64,000 nt of DNA. It comes from Campylobacter concisus. GTDB lineage: Bacteria > Campylobacterota > Campylobacteria > Campylobacterales > Campylobacteraceae. Positions within the stretch are counted from its first letter, which is position 1; each line of letters starts with the position of its first letter. The notes under the pieces were generated by a model. That model made no database searches. It saw only the letters and a list, made by a program, of their open reading frames with translations, and was not told the origin of the DNA. The stretch lies in assembly GCF_003048875.2 (NCBI RefSeq), contig NZ_CP049264.1, forward strand, positions 1,426,001-1,490,000, given 5' to 3'. This document shows positions 10,644 to 18,685 of this stretch, one piece after another. The translations under genes were made by a program, and so were the position numbers.

Positions 10644-11726
10644 TTATCTCCTAGCAGCTTTTACCGCCTCAAGTAGCTCTTCAAAGCCCGCTTTGCTTGA
10701 GTGCTCGACGTCTTTTAATATCTCGACACCTGCTAAATGTCCCTTATCTTTGTCAGCAAAAATCGCCATAGCCTTATCTAGTCCGTGATGGACATTTTCG
10801 TGGTGCGCAGCTATGCTTGAGAGGGTTCTTGGATCTTTTATGATGGTATTTTTCACATCTTTTTCATACCACTTGCCAAATCTACACTCATGCACACTTT
10901 GAATTTTATTTATCTCGCCAAGCAAGACGCCTCGGTAGCCATTTAACTTCATGTTGATGTGATCTATCTTACCGTTACTTACATTTACTTCGTTTGTGAC
11001 ATTTAGAGCTTGGTTTAGGATATTTTGCGTGTTGGCATTTACACTTGAGATGTTGCCTTCAAAACCACCTAAAATTTGCATCGCATTTGCTGAAATTTTA
11101 GAGAAACTCTCACTCATTTCGATCATCGTGTTCGCACTTTGCTTAAGGCCATTTATATTTACTTCAACCTCAAGTGTAGCCTTTTGCGTGCGCTCAGCAA
11201 GCTTTCTAACCTCATCTGCAACGACTGCAAAGCCTCGTCCATGTTCGCCCGCACGAGCCGCCTCGATAGCAGCATTTAGCGCTAGCAAATTTGTCTGATC
11301 TGAGATATCTTTTATGAGATTTATGATCTCAACGATAGAATTTACGCTTCCATCAAGCGAAGAAGCGTCATTTGAGAGATCGCCACTCATCTGGCTTACT
11401 TGCTCGATCGAGCTTAAAATTTCAGCCGTTTGAGACTTTAGCTCGCCTGTTTCTTTGAAGGTTTTTTCATTTAAATGGTTTATATTTTCAAGCATTTTTA
11501 GGTTTTCTTCGATGGTTGATTGTAAGAAATTCATACCATCTTGATAGCTAGTAAGCAACAAATTTACAGCCTCTTGCTTATCCTTAGCTTGCTCTTTTGG
11601 CTCGCAAGTTTTGGCATTTTTTAGCTCATTTTTAAGTGCTAAAATCTCAGCTTTTAAAGCTTCATTTTCTCTCTCTAAAGCTTCATTTTTACTACCAAGC
11701 TCTTTACTTTTGCTGTCAAAAAACAT
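10644..11726 (-). CDS. Soluble methyl-accepting chemotaxis protein with CZB zinc-binding domain
   Basis: A 360-residue chemoreceptor without any membrane segment or signal peptide, so cytoplasmic. Residues 8-40 form a Leu/Glu/Lys coiled coil. The signalling domain is short; its hairpin tip, residues 144-180 ([37 protein letters not shown] in overlapping parts), is the conserved contact for CheA and CheW. The C-terminal region from about 255 has the CZB pattern: an early His, then C-R-F-G-K-W-Y, then HHENVHH, a zinc site. Helicobacter pylori TlpD, which senses oxidants and chlorine species, has the same type of C-terminus but a longer body. The ligand is inferred only by analogy. It has its own promoter just after argH. 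Confidence 0.9.
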   Translation of the reverse strand: MFFDSKSKELGSKNEALERENEALKAEILALKNELKNAKTCEPKEQAKDKQEAVNLLLTSYQDGMNFLQSTIEENLKMLENINHLNEKTFKETGELKSQTAEILSSIEQVSQMSGDLSNDASSLDGSVNSIVEIINLIKDISDQTNLLALNAAIEAARAGEHGRGFAVVADEVRKLAERTQKATLEVEVNINGLKQSANTMIEMSESFSKISANAMQILGGFEGNISSVNANTQNILNQALNVTNEVNVSNGKIDHINMKLNGYRGVLLGEINKIQSVHECRFGKWYEKDVKNTIIKDPRTLSSIAAHHENVHHGLDKAMAIFADKDKGHLAGVEILKDVEHSSKAGFEELLEAVKAARR

Positions 11727-11759
11727 TTTTCATCCTTTAAAATTCGTAAATTTTGCGTA

Positions 11760-11765
11760 ATTATA
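11760..11765 (-). promoter_or_regulatory. -10 box for the chemoreceptor gene
   Basis: The minus strand reads GAGTTATAATTACG, an exact TATAAT about 34 bases before the start codon, inside the 46-base gap after argH. An AAAGGAT ribosome site follows. Confidence 0.55.
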
Positions 11766-11772
11766 ACTCTTT

Positions 11773-13173
11773 TTACTTAAGCCAGTCGTCTAAAATTTGA
11801 ATTTGCTCTTCAACGCTTTTATTTGCCGTGCCGCCTTTTGAAGTGCGAGCCTCTTTTGAAGCGTGCAGATCTAGAAATTTAATGGCATTTTCATCTAAAT
11901 TTTCATCGACACTTTTTAGCTGCTCTTTGTTTAGCTCGCTTAGATCAAGCCCCAAGCTTTCAGCCTTTGCCACAGCCTTGCCGGTGATAAAATGCGCCGT
12001 TCTAAATGGGATATTTTTCTCACGCACTAGATAGTCCGCTAGATCAGTGGCACTTAGATGCCCTGTTTTTGTCGCTTTTAGCATATTTTTTTCATTAAAT
12101 TTAGCCGTTTTTATCATCTCATTTAGGATAGTAGCAGAGCTTAAAATGGTCGCAACACTATCAAAAACGCCCTCTTTATCTTCTTGCATATCTTTATTGT
12201 AAGCAAGTGGTAAGCCCTTCATCGTAGTTAGCAGCGCTACTAAATTTCCATTTACACGCCCAGTTTTACCGCGTATGAGCTCAGCGACGTCTGGATTTTT
12301 CTTTTGAGGCATGATGGAGCTGCCAGTGCTATAAGCGTCACTAATGCTTACAAAGCCAAATTCTTGCGAGCTCCAGAGTATGAGCTCCTCGCAAAGCCTA
12401 GAAGCGTGCGTCATAAAAACGCTAATGTTAAATAAAATCTCCAGCGCAAAGTCGCGGTCGCTCACGCTATCCATCGCATTTTGCGTGCAGCCTGCAAAGC
12501 CTAGCTCGCTTGCAACGATGCTCCTATCTATCTTGTGCGGCGTGCCTGCAAGGGCTGCTGAGCCAAGCGGACTTAGGTTGTTTCGCTCATAAGAGCTAAC
12601 AAATCGCTCAAAATCCCTCTTAAACATAAACGCGTAGGCTAGTAAATGGTAGCTAAGGCTTACTGGCTGGGCATGCTGAAGGTGCGTGTAGCCTGGCATT
12701 AGCGTATCTTTGTGGTTTTTGGCTAAATTTGCAAGCGTAGCGATGAGCTCTTTAATGAGAGATGAAATTTCTAAATTTTTCTTCAAAACATAAAATTTAA
12801 AATCAAGCGCAACCTGATCATTTCTGCTTCTAGCTGTGTGAAGTCTGCCACCAAGCTCAGCTCCGATGATCTCGCTAAGGCGCTTTTCAACCGCCATGTG
12901 GATATCTTCATCCTCTATCTTAAAAGCAAATTTACCAGCCCTTATCTCAGCTAAAACCTCATCAAGCCCCTTGATGATCGCCTCTGACTCATCTTTTTTC
13001 AAAATTCCGCAAATTCCTAGCATTTTAGCGTGCGCCTTACTGCCAGCGATGTCCTCTTCAAAAAGATTTTTATCAAAATTTATAGAAGCGTTAAATTCCT
13101 CAAGCAACTTCGAGCTAGCCTCGCTAAATCTGCCCTCCCACATCTTTTTATGTGCGTTTTCATCTTTTTTCAT
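11773..13173 (-). CDS. argH: Argininosuccinate lyase
   Basis: Splits argininosuccinate into arginine and fumarate, the last step of arginine synthesis. The 466-residue length is normal. The fumarase/aspartase superfamily signature [12 protein letters not shown] is near residue 280, including the catalytic flexible serine loop; [10 protein letters not shown] near residue 110 and the TxxH motif ([11 protein letters not shown], near 155) complete the active site. The N-terminus has many charged residues ([18 protein letters not shown]), as in the family. It stands alone, 270 bases from the divergent small gene at 13443. From memory, argH lies near pckA and pycB in C. jejuni, which are about 8 kb away here. 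Confidence 0.97.
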   Translation of the reverse strand: MKKDENAHKKMWEGRFSEASSKLLEEFNASINFDKNLFEEDIAGSKAHAKMLGICGILKKDESEAIIKGLDEVLAEIRAGKFAFKIEDEDIHMAVEKRLSEIIGAELGGRLHTARSRNDQVALDFKFYVLKKNLEISSLIKELIATLANLAKNHKDTLMPGYTHLQHAQPVSLSYHLLAYAFMFKRDFERFVSSYERNNLSPLGSAALAGTPHKIDRSIVASELGFAGCTQNAMDSVSDRDFALEILFNISVFMTHASRLCEELILWSSQEFGFVSISDAYSTGSSIMPQKKNPDVAELIRGKTGRVNGNLVALLTTMKGLPLAYNKDMQEDKEGVFDSVATILSSATILNEMIKTAKFNEKNMLKATKTGHLSATDLADYLVREKNIPFRTAHFITGKAVAKAESLGLDLSELNKEQLKSVDENLDENAIKFLDLHASKEARTSKGGTANKSVEEQIQILDDWLK

Positions 13174-13376
13174 AGCTTTGCCTTTGATTAGTTTTGCATG
13201 ATTTTAACAAAAAGGTGCTTAACTAGGCTTTTACAAGCATTTTAAAAATAAAATTTTTGATCAAAAAAGAGAAATGTAATATAAAAATTATGCTAGAGTA
13301 GTAAAAAAGTTATATATATAATTTACATTTAAGGTTATTAAAATATAATTCGCTCAGCAACTTTTTAAAAACTATT

Positions 13377-13403
13377 TCAAGTTTTTTGATTTTTTGCCGA
13401 TAT
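13377..13403 (+). promoter_or_regulatory. Sigma-28 (FliA) flagellar promoter
   Basis: TCAA (13377-13380), 15 bases, then GCCGATAT (13396-13403). The FliA consensus is TAAA-N15-GCCGATAA, so only one base in each box differs. It lies 39 bases before the start of the 129-residue gene. The rest of the 242-base gap (13201-13442) is AT-rich and holds two additional TATAAT sequences at 13317 and 13344 and no gene. Confidence 0.8.
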
Positions 13404-13442
13404 AGTTATAAATGAAGAAATAAACTAAAAAGGAAGGACGAT

Positions 13443-13832
13443 ATGCAAATAGATGCAAATATGAACTCAAATGTTTTCTATCACAACGGCTACACATCTA
13501 TATCATCAAGTAGCGCTAAAACCAGCATATTAGTATCTTCTGGCTATGGTACAAAAGATATCGTTAGAAGTAATGATGTGCATGTCGAACAAAGAGAAGA
13601 GGTTAGACAAAAACCTACAATTATTAGAAAAGAAGATGTCACAGAGTTACAAAAAAATTTAGAAAAATTACAAGATCAAAGAAGTGATATAGCTGATCAA
13701 ATTTCAAGCATCCAACACCTGAAAGATCGTGATTCTATGCAGATGCTTCATCATCTAAATTTAGAACAATCAAGCATTCAGAATAACATTTTAAGTATTA
13801 AAACTCAGATGACAGAAATGGTACAGGCTTAA
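13443..13832 (+). CDS. Small protein with sigma-28 promoter, probable flagellar-regulon member
   Basis: A 129-residue protein with no recognised domain. The first 40 residues are rich in Ser, Asn and Tyr with no hydrophobic signal, like the disordered N-termini of flagellar export substrates. Residues 62-125 form a heptad-rich coiled coil (ELQKNLEKLQDQRSDIADQI). A strong AAGGAAGGA ribosome site precedes the ATG. The FliA-type promoter argues for expression late in flagellar assembly. By size and promoter it could match the small sigma-28 gene Cj0428 of C. jejuni, but that is an unverified recollection. Its stop codon is 2 bases from the stop of the convergent TorD-like gene. It could be a secreted protein, a chaperone or a regulator. 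Confidence 0.8.
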   Translation: MQIDANMNSNVFYHNGYTSISSSSAKTSILVSSGYGTKDIVRSNDVHVEQREEVRQKPTIIRKEDVTELQKNLEKLQDQRSDIADQISSIQHLKDRDSMQMLHHLNLEQSSIQNNILSIKTQMTEMVQA

Positions 13833-13834
13833 GA

Positions 13835-14374
13835 CTAAGCCTTACCGATAATAGTTTTTAAAACCAAACAAAAATCCTCTAAAAAGTATCCCATTGACTT
13901 ATAGAAGTTACTGCTAGTATTTTGTTCTAGCTCTTTTGCAAGTTGCTCGGCATAAGGTAAGAAAAATGAGAGGCTAAAAGCAGCAAGAAGTTGCATAGAC
14001 TCTTTTGTCGCCTCTTTTTTTAAGATATTTGCTATCAAAATGAGCTGATTTGAAATACTATCAACCTCACCCATTTTTGGCTCAAAATTTATTGCTTTAT
14101 AAAATTGCGCCAAATCATCTTTTGCGCTTGAAAAATAGTAGCTTGCTTCAAATTTTGCCTTCAAAATGACAAAATCATCACACAAGGCCGCACTACTCTC
14201 ATCTTTGATAAATTTAGCGTAAAGCTCATTTCCTTTTACATTCGCATCGCTCTTTGTCTGCGTTATCCACGCATTTGTCTTTTTGATACGCATAAAAGAT
14301 GAGACACCCAAGATGCCGTTAAAATTTGTAGCAAGTGCAGCCGCTACGACGCTGTAAAGCTCTCCAAGTCTCAA
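13835..14374 (-). CDS. TorD-like chaperone family protein (tentative)
   Basis: A 179-residue, mostly alpha-helical cytoplasmic protein. Residues 70-175 resemble the TorD/DmsD chaperone fold: a run of helices with the late pattern FFLPYAEQLAKEL...FYKSMGYFLEDFC, matching the family's 'W...F...l....FY..la..l..f'. TorD proteins guard molybdenum enzymes before Tat export, but no molybdoenzyme gene is adjacent. Instead it follows copA by 2 bases, as the last gene of the copper operon. The upstream half (residues 1-70) was not recognised. The family call is weak; a copper-related helical protein is an alternative. Confidence 0.45.
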   Translation of the reverse strand: MRLGELYSVVAAALATNFNGILGVSSFMRIKKTNAWITQTKSDANVKGNELYAKFIKDESSAALCDDFVILKAKFEASYYFSSAKDDLAQFYKAINFEPKMGEVDSISNQLILIANILKKEATKESMQLLAAFSLSFFLPYAEQLAKELEQNTSSNFYKSMGYFLEDFCLVLKTIIGKA

Positions 14375-14376
14375 AT

Positions 14377-16554
14377 TTAATCCTTAAGTTGCAAATATCT
14401 AAGTCTAAGTGCATTTAGCACGACAGTAACCGAGCTTAAGCACATCGCCATCGAGCCATAAACTGGGCTTAGAAGCAGTCCAAATATAGGATAGAGCACG
14501 CCAGCAGCCACTGGTATGCAAATGGCGTTATACATAAATGCCCAAAACAAATTCTCTTTTATGTTAGCAATAGTCGCATTTGCAAGCTTTACAAGCCCGC
14601 TCACGCCACGCAAGTCATTTTTTACAAGCACGATATCACCAGCGCCTTTAGCGATGTCTGAGCCTGAGTTCATAGCGATGCCAACGCTTGCTTCTTTAAG
14701 CGATGGCGAGTCGTTTATGCCGTCCCCTACAAAGATCACGCCACCTCGGCTCATGAGCTCTTTTACTTTGTTAAATTTATCCTCTGGCAGCATATTTGCA
14801 TAATACTCGCTCACATTTAGCTTGCTAGCGATATTTGCCACTACTTTTTTATCATCACCTGAGAGGATCACGCTTTGTAAATTTAGCCTTGAAAGCTCGT
14901 TTATAACGCTATTTGCTTCATTTTTTAGCTCATCACTTAGTGTTAAAAATCCGCTAAATTTTTGATTTACCGCACAAAGTATGACGCCACTGCCATCATT
15001 TGTAGCCTCTTTTATCGCCAAACTATCAGCTTCATTTAGCAAGATATCGTTTGCTGCGAGCAGCTTTTTGTTACCTATTATTATCTTGTTACTCTCGTCT
15101 TCATAGACGATGCCTTGACCAACTACGTTTTGGAATTTGCCATTTAGCTTTTGTAAATTTATGTAATTTTGTTTTGCGTATCTTACGATCGCTTTTGAGA
15201 TCGGATGCTCGCTTAAATTTTCAGCAGATGCCACTAGCTCTAGCTCTTTTTCGCTCAAATTTGAACTTTTGACGCTGATTAGCCCCTTACTTAGCGTGCC
15301 AGTTTTGTCAAATGCTACAAATTTAGCATCTTTTATAAGCTCCAAAACCTCTGGATTTTTCACCAAAATCCCAGCTTTTGCACCACGCGAGAGGGAGCTT
15401 ACGATTGCTATTGGCGTGGCAAGTCCTAGTGCGCATGGGCATGAGATGATGAGCACGCAGATCGCGCTAGAGATCGCATAGGCGAAATTTCCACTAAAAA
15501 TTATCCATATAAAAAATGTAAGAACTGAGATCGCCACGACGCTTGGCACAAAGATGTTTGCTATCTTGTCAGCCAACCGTCCGATAGGCATCTTTTTAGA
15601 GCTAGCGTCGCTTAGTAGGCTTAAAATTTGAGATAGCAAGCTCTCAAAAGAGCTCTTTGTCACCTTGACGCTTATGTAGCCATTTGTGTTTAGAGTGCCG
15701 GCAAATACGCTATCTCCCACCTCTTTATAAACTGGCAAGCTCTCTCCTGTAAGCATAGAAGCATCTATCTCAGCGCCACCTTGAACTATCACGCCATCAC
15801 TTGGGATGTTGTAGCCATTTTTTACGATGACGATGTCGCCTACTTTTAGCTCATTTACATTTACCTCTTTACTATTTCCATCTGGCATAACCAAAAAGGC
15901 GGTCTTTGGTGAAATTTTAAGTAGCGTCTTTAGGTAGTCGCCAGCTTTTGCTTTTGAGCGCTCTTCAAGGTACTTGCCAAGCAAAACAAAGGCTATTATC
16001 ATCGCTGCGCCTGAGACATAGACGTTTTTTAGATCATCTGGGATGAAATTTGAAAAGATCACAACAAAAAGCGAGTATAAAAACGCACTACCGCTTCCAA
16101 GAGCTACAAGCACGTTCATATCGTAGTTTTTGTTTTTAACAGCCTCTATGGCGTGAACAAAGAAGTCTTTGCCACTAAAAGCTAGCACCAAAAATGCTAA
16201 AACTAGCATGAGTAAATTTACTAGCAAGCTCTGAGGTGCGAACATCTCAAGCGCCATTATCACGATGCTTGTGATAAATGCAAATATAAATTTATTTCTT
16301 ATCGAGGTTATATGCTCGTCTCTTTTGGCTTCAAATTCATCGATATTTGTCGCCACAAAGTAGCCAAGCTTCTTTATCTTTTGCTCTAAAACTTCACGCA
16401 CGCTGGCGTCTTTTAGGACAAACTCACCGCTTGCATTTGCAAAATTTACATTTGCTTCAAGCACCCCATCTATCTTTTTAGAAACTTTCTCGATAGCATT
16501 TGAGCAATTTACACAGCTCATTCCCGCTATATTTAGCTTGACTTTTAAAGGCAT
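14377..16554 (-). CDS. copA: Copper(I)-exporting P-type ATPase
   Basis: A P1B-1 ATPase that pumps Cu(I) out of the cytoplasm using ATP. The 725-residue protein has one N-terminal heavy-metal domain with the site GMSCVNC (Cys14, Cys17), then eight predicted membrane helices. The actuator loop motif TGES is at 269-272, the intramembrane copper site CPC at 372-374, the phosphorylated Asp at 416 (DKTGT), and later the HP motif (SEHPISKAI) and GDGINDSPSL. The last helices carry the Cu(I)-specific residues (YNAICIP and MCLSS). It follows the copZ gene by 1 base. Single metal-binding domain and size are typical for Campylobacter CopA. Confidence 0.95.
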   Translation of the reverse strand: MPLKVKLNIAGMSCVNCSNAIEKVSKKIDGVLEANVNFANASGEFVLKDASVREVLEQKIKKLGYFVATNIDEFEAKRDEHITSIRNKFIFAFITSIVIMALEMFAPQSLLVNLLMLVLAFLVLAFSGKDFFVHAIEAVKNKNYDMNVLVALGSGSAFLYSLFVVIFSNFIPDDLKNVYVSGAAMIIAFVLLGKYLEERSKAKAGDYLKTLLKISPKTAFLVMPDGNSKEVNVNELKVGDIVIVKNGYNIPSDGVIVQGGAEIDASMLTGESLPVYKEVGDSVFAGTLNTNGYISVKVTKSSFESLLSQILSLLSDASSKKMPIGRLADKIANIFVPSVVAISVLTFFIWIIFSGNFAYAISSAICVLIISCPCALGLATPIAIVSSLSRGAKAGILVKNPEVLELIKDAKFVAFDKTGTLSKGLISVKSSNLSEKELELVASAENLSEHPISKAIVRYAKQNYINLQKLNGKFQNVVGQGIVYEDESNKIIIGNKKLLAANDILLNEADSLAIKEATNDGSGVILCAVNQKFSGFLTLSDELKNEANSVINELSRLNLQSVILSGDDKKVVANIASKLNVSEYYANMLPEDKFNKVKELMSRGGVIFVGDGINDSPSLKEASVGIAMNSGSDIAKGAGDIVLVKNDLRGVSGLVKLANATIANIKENLFWAFMYNAICIPVAAGVLYPIFGLLLSPVYGSMAMCLSSVTVVLNALRLRYLQLKD

Positions 16555-16555
16555 A

Positions 16556-16759
16556 TCAAAGCTCCTTTATAACGTCAAATCCCAGATCAGCCATTTCTGA
16601 TTTAAATTTCTCTACATCGCCATCTTTTATATCAAGGCTTACTTGTCTTGGCTCTTTGCTAAGATCGACTTTTATCTCGCCAAAGTCATCTTCAAGTGCG
16701 TTTTTTATAGTATTTGCGCAGTTTTGGCAATGCACGTTATTTACCTCAAATGTTTTCAT
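16556..16759 (-). CDS. copZ: Copper chaperone, heavy-metal-associated domain
   Basis: A 67-residue single HMA-fold protein that carries Cu(I) in the cytoplasm, probably to CopA. The metal site is CQNC at residues 11-14 (NNVHCQNCANTI). It overlaps the upstream acetyltransferase by 4 bases and is followed by copA after 1 base, so the pair is clearly cotranslated. The typical conserved Met or Gly before the first Cys (GMxCxxC) is replaced by VHC, a small variation. Confidence 0.9.
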   Translation of the reverse strand: MKTFEVNNVHCQNCANTIKNALEDDFGEIKVDLSKEPRQVSLDIKDGDVEKFKSEMADLGFDVIKEL

Positions 16760-17310
16760 ATTATCTCCTTTATCATGTGGTCGTATTCGTGTAAATTTAT
16801 GATCTTTTTGGTGTTAAATTTAAAGCCAAGGCTCTCGTAAAATTTACGAACTTTTGGCTTATTTACATCAACTATCAGCGAGACCTTTTTATGTCCTAGC
16901 TCTTTTGCTTTGGCAAATGAGTGCAAGATAAGCTCTTTTGCAAGACCTTGGCCTCTAAATTTCTCATCCACAGCGATGCTATCTATATAAAACTCATCAT
17001 CAAAGCACTCTTTTTCTACCTTGGCATCTTTGCCAAGCGCCTTTAGATGCTGTGAAATTTCTCTATCAAGCTGCCATGCGTCGCCACCAAAGTAAGCGCA
17101 CATCGCAGCGATGATCACGTCGTCACGTTTATAGACATAGACATTTTTATAGCTAAGTCTGTTTGTCTCGCTTTCAAAAAATTTCTCCAAAATTTCATCG
17201 CTTTTTATAGGATCGTCGTAGCCACTTAGCTTGTAGGCGATATCCTCCATCGCTAAATTTAGTAGTTTTATGCAGATTTTTGCATCTTGTTTTTGAGCAT
17301 TTTTTATCAT
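16756..17310 (-). CDS. GNAT family N-acetyltransferase
   Basis: A 184-residue GNAT protein. The acetyl-CoA binding motif A is visible near residue 120 (FRGQGLAKELI, the RxxGxG/A pattern), preceded by a beta strand ending IDSIAVDEKF and followed by helix, strand and the YESLGFKF ending typical of motif B. The substrate is unknown. It is the first gene of a run with copZ (4-base overlap), copA and the TorD-like gene, but nothing in the sequence links acetylation to copper. The -10 box sits only a few bases before the ATG, so the transcript may be leaderless, which would make the start certain to be this ATG. Confidence 0.9.
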   Translation of the reverse strand: MIKNAQKQDAKICIKLLNLAMEDIAYKLSGYDDPIKSDEILEKFFESETNRLSYKNVYVYKRDDVIIAAMCAYFGGDAWQLDREISQHLKALGKDAKVEKECFDDEFYIDSIAVDEKFRGQGLAKELILHSFAKAKELGHKKVSLIVDVNKPKVRKFYESLGFKFNTKKIINLHEYDHMIKEII

Positions 17311-17326
17311 GGCATGATTATATGCC
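17311..17326 (-). promoter_or_regulatory. Promoter of the copper operon with small palindrome over the -10
   Basis: The minus strand reads GGCATATAATCATGCC directly before the ATG. It holds an exact TATAAT (17322-17317), and the flanks GGCAT and ATGCC form a 5-base inverted repeat. Transcription would start at or next to the start codon. The repeat could be a repressor operator, but this is inference. Confidence 0.5.
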
Positions 17327-17427
17327 TTTAGCTTAAATTTTTACCAAATATTATTTTCAAATTTACAAATCAGGCGCTTTAACAGGCAAACTAAAAATGT
17401 TTTAAAAAAGTATAAAATTTTTTTAGT

Positions 17428-17433
17428 TATAAT
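17428..17433 (+). promoter_or_regulatory. -10 box for yebC
   Basis: GTTATAAT, with an exact TATAAT, lies 27 bases before the yebC start and is followed by an AAGGAT ribosome site. It is divergent from the copper operon promoter across a 150-base gap. Confidence 0.6.
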
Positions 17434-17460
17434 CCGTAAAAAATTTATTTAAGGATATTT

Positions 17461-18168
17461 ATGGGACGAGCATTTGAGTACCGAAGAGCGGCAAAAGAAG
17501 CTAGATGGGATAAGATGAGCAAGGTATTTCCAAAACTTGCAAAGGCTATAACAGTAGCTGCAAAAGATGGCGGATGTGATCCAGATATGAACCCAAAACT
17601 TCGTGCAGCCATCGCAGCAGCAAAAGCTGAAAATATGCCAAAAGATAACATCGATGCGGCTATAAAAAGAGCAAATGGCAAAGATAGCGCTGATATCAAG
17701 ACTATCTTTTATGACGGCAAAGCAGCTCACGGCGTGCAAATCATCGTCGAGTGCGCTACTGACAACCCAACAAGGACAGTTGCAAATGTAAAAGCGATAT
17801 TTAGCAAAAATGGCGGAGAAATTTTGCCAAGTGGCAGCCTTAGCTTTATGTTTACAAGAAAGAGCGTTTTTGAGCTTGAAAAACCAAGCGCAGATATCGA
17901 AGAGATCGAGCTTGAGCTGATTGATTATGGACTAAGTGACATTGAAGAAGATGAAAACGCGCTATTTGTTTATGGCGACTACGCAAATTTTGGCACACTT
18001 CATGAGGGCATAGAGAAGCTAAATTTAGTAGTTAAAAAAGCTTCACTTCAGTACTTGCCAAATCAAACCGTGAGCCTAGATGAAGAGCAAATGCTTGAGG
18101 TCGAGAGACTTCTTGACAAGCTAGAAGACGACGATGACGTCCAAGCAGTTTATACAAATATCGAGTAA
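17461..18168 (+). CDS. yebC: YebC/PmpR family protein
   Basis: A 235-residue member of the YebC/TACO1 family. Members were first described as DNA-binding regulators and are now also known to help ribosomes pass polyproline stretches. The start [20 protein letters not shown] is the Campylobacterota variant of the usual MAGHSKW start; the body carries [22 protein letters not shown] and [17 protein letters not shown], both conserved. The acidic end is typical. It begins a short plus-strand run with a cyclophilin gene 11 bases downstream. EF-P, another polyproline factor, is also in this window. Confidence 0.95.
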   Translation: MGRAFEYRRAAKEARWDKMSKVFPKLAKAITVAAKDGGCDPDMNPKLRAAIAAAKAENMPKDNIDAAIKRANGKDSADIKTIFYDGKAAHGVQIIVECATDNPTRTVANVKAIFSKNGGEILPSGSLSFMFTRKSVFELEKPSADIEEIELELIDYGLSDIEEDENALFVYGDYANFGTLHEGIEKLNLVVKKASLQYLPNQTVSLDEEQMLEVERLLDKLEDDDDVQAVYTNIE

Positions 18169-18179
18169 AAAGGAGCAAC

Positions 18180-18674
18180 ATGCGTTTTGATGAGTTAAAA
18201 GTTTATGATATAAATTTAGACGAGCTAAAAAAAGATAAATTTGCAGTTTTAAAGACAGAAAAAGGCGATATCAAACTTGAGCTTTTTGCCGAGGATGCAC
18301 CGCAAGCTGTTGCAAATTTTGTCCATTTGATAAAAACAGGCTTTTATAATGGCCTAAATTTCCACAGAGTTATACCAAATTTCGTCATCCAAGGTGGCTG
18401 CCCAAATGGCACAGGCACAGGCGGTCCTGGCTGGAGGATAAAATGCGAGTGCGATAATCAAAAGGTAAAGCATGAACGTGGCAGCCTTAGCATGGCTCAC
18501 GCAGGTCGCGACACTGGCGGATCACAGTTTTTCATCTGCCACAGCAAGCAACCTCATCTTGACGGCGTGCATACAGTCTTTGGAAAGTGCGCTGACGATG
18601 AGAGCTTAAAGGTACTTGATGCTATCAGGCAAGGCGACAAGATCCTCTCAGCAGAGATCAAGCAGAGCCTATAA
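18180..18674 (+). CDS. ppiB: Cyclophilin-type peptidyl-prolyl isomerase
   Basis: A 164-residue cyclophilin that speeds cis-trans isomerisation of proline bonds. The active-site signature [13 protein letters not shown] is at about residues 61-73 (catalytic Arg in FHRV), with [20 protein letters not shown] near 119-138. There is no signal peptide, so it should act in the cytoplasm, like E. coli PpiB. It lies 11 bases after yebC and 11 before the symporter gene, so the three are probably cotranscribed. Confidence 0.95.
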   Translation: MRFDELKVYDINLDELKKDKFAVLKTEKGDIKLELFAEDAPQAVANFVHLIKTGFYNGLNFHRVIPNFVIQGGCPNGTGTGGPGWRIKCECDNQKVKHERGSLSMAHAGRDTGGSQFFICHSKQPHLDGVHTVFGKCADDESLKVLDAIRQGDKILSAEIKQSL

Positions 18675-18685
18675 AAGGGGAATTT

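Noticed and set aside
13826-13841. Terminator at the convergent stops of the 129-residue and TorD-like genes
   Set aside because: The stem (GGCTTA with TAAGCC, loop AGAC) is only 6 bases with no T run, too weak to claim.
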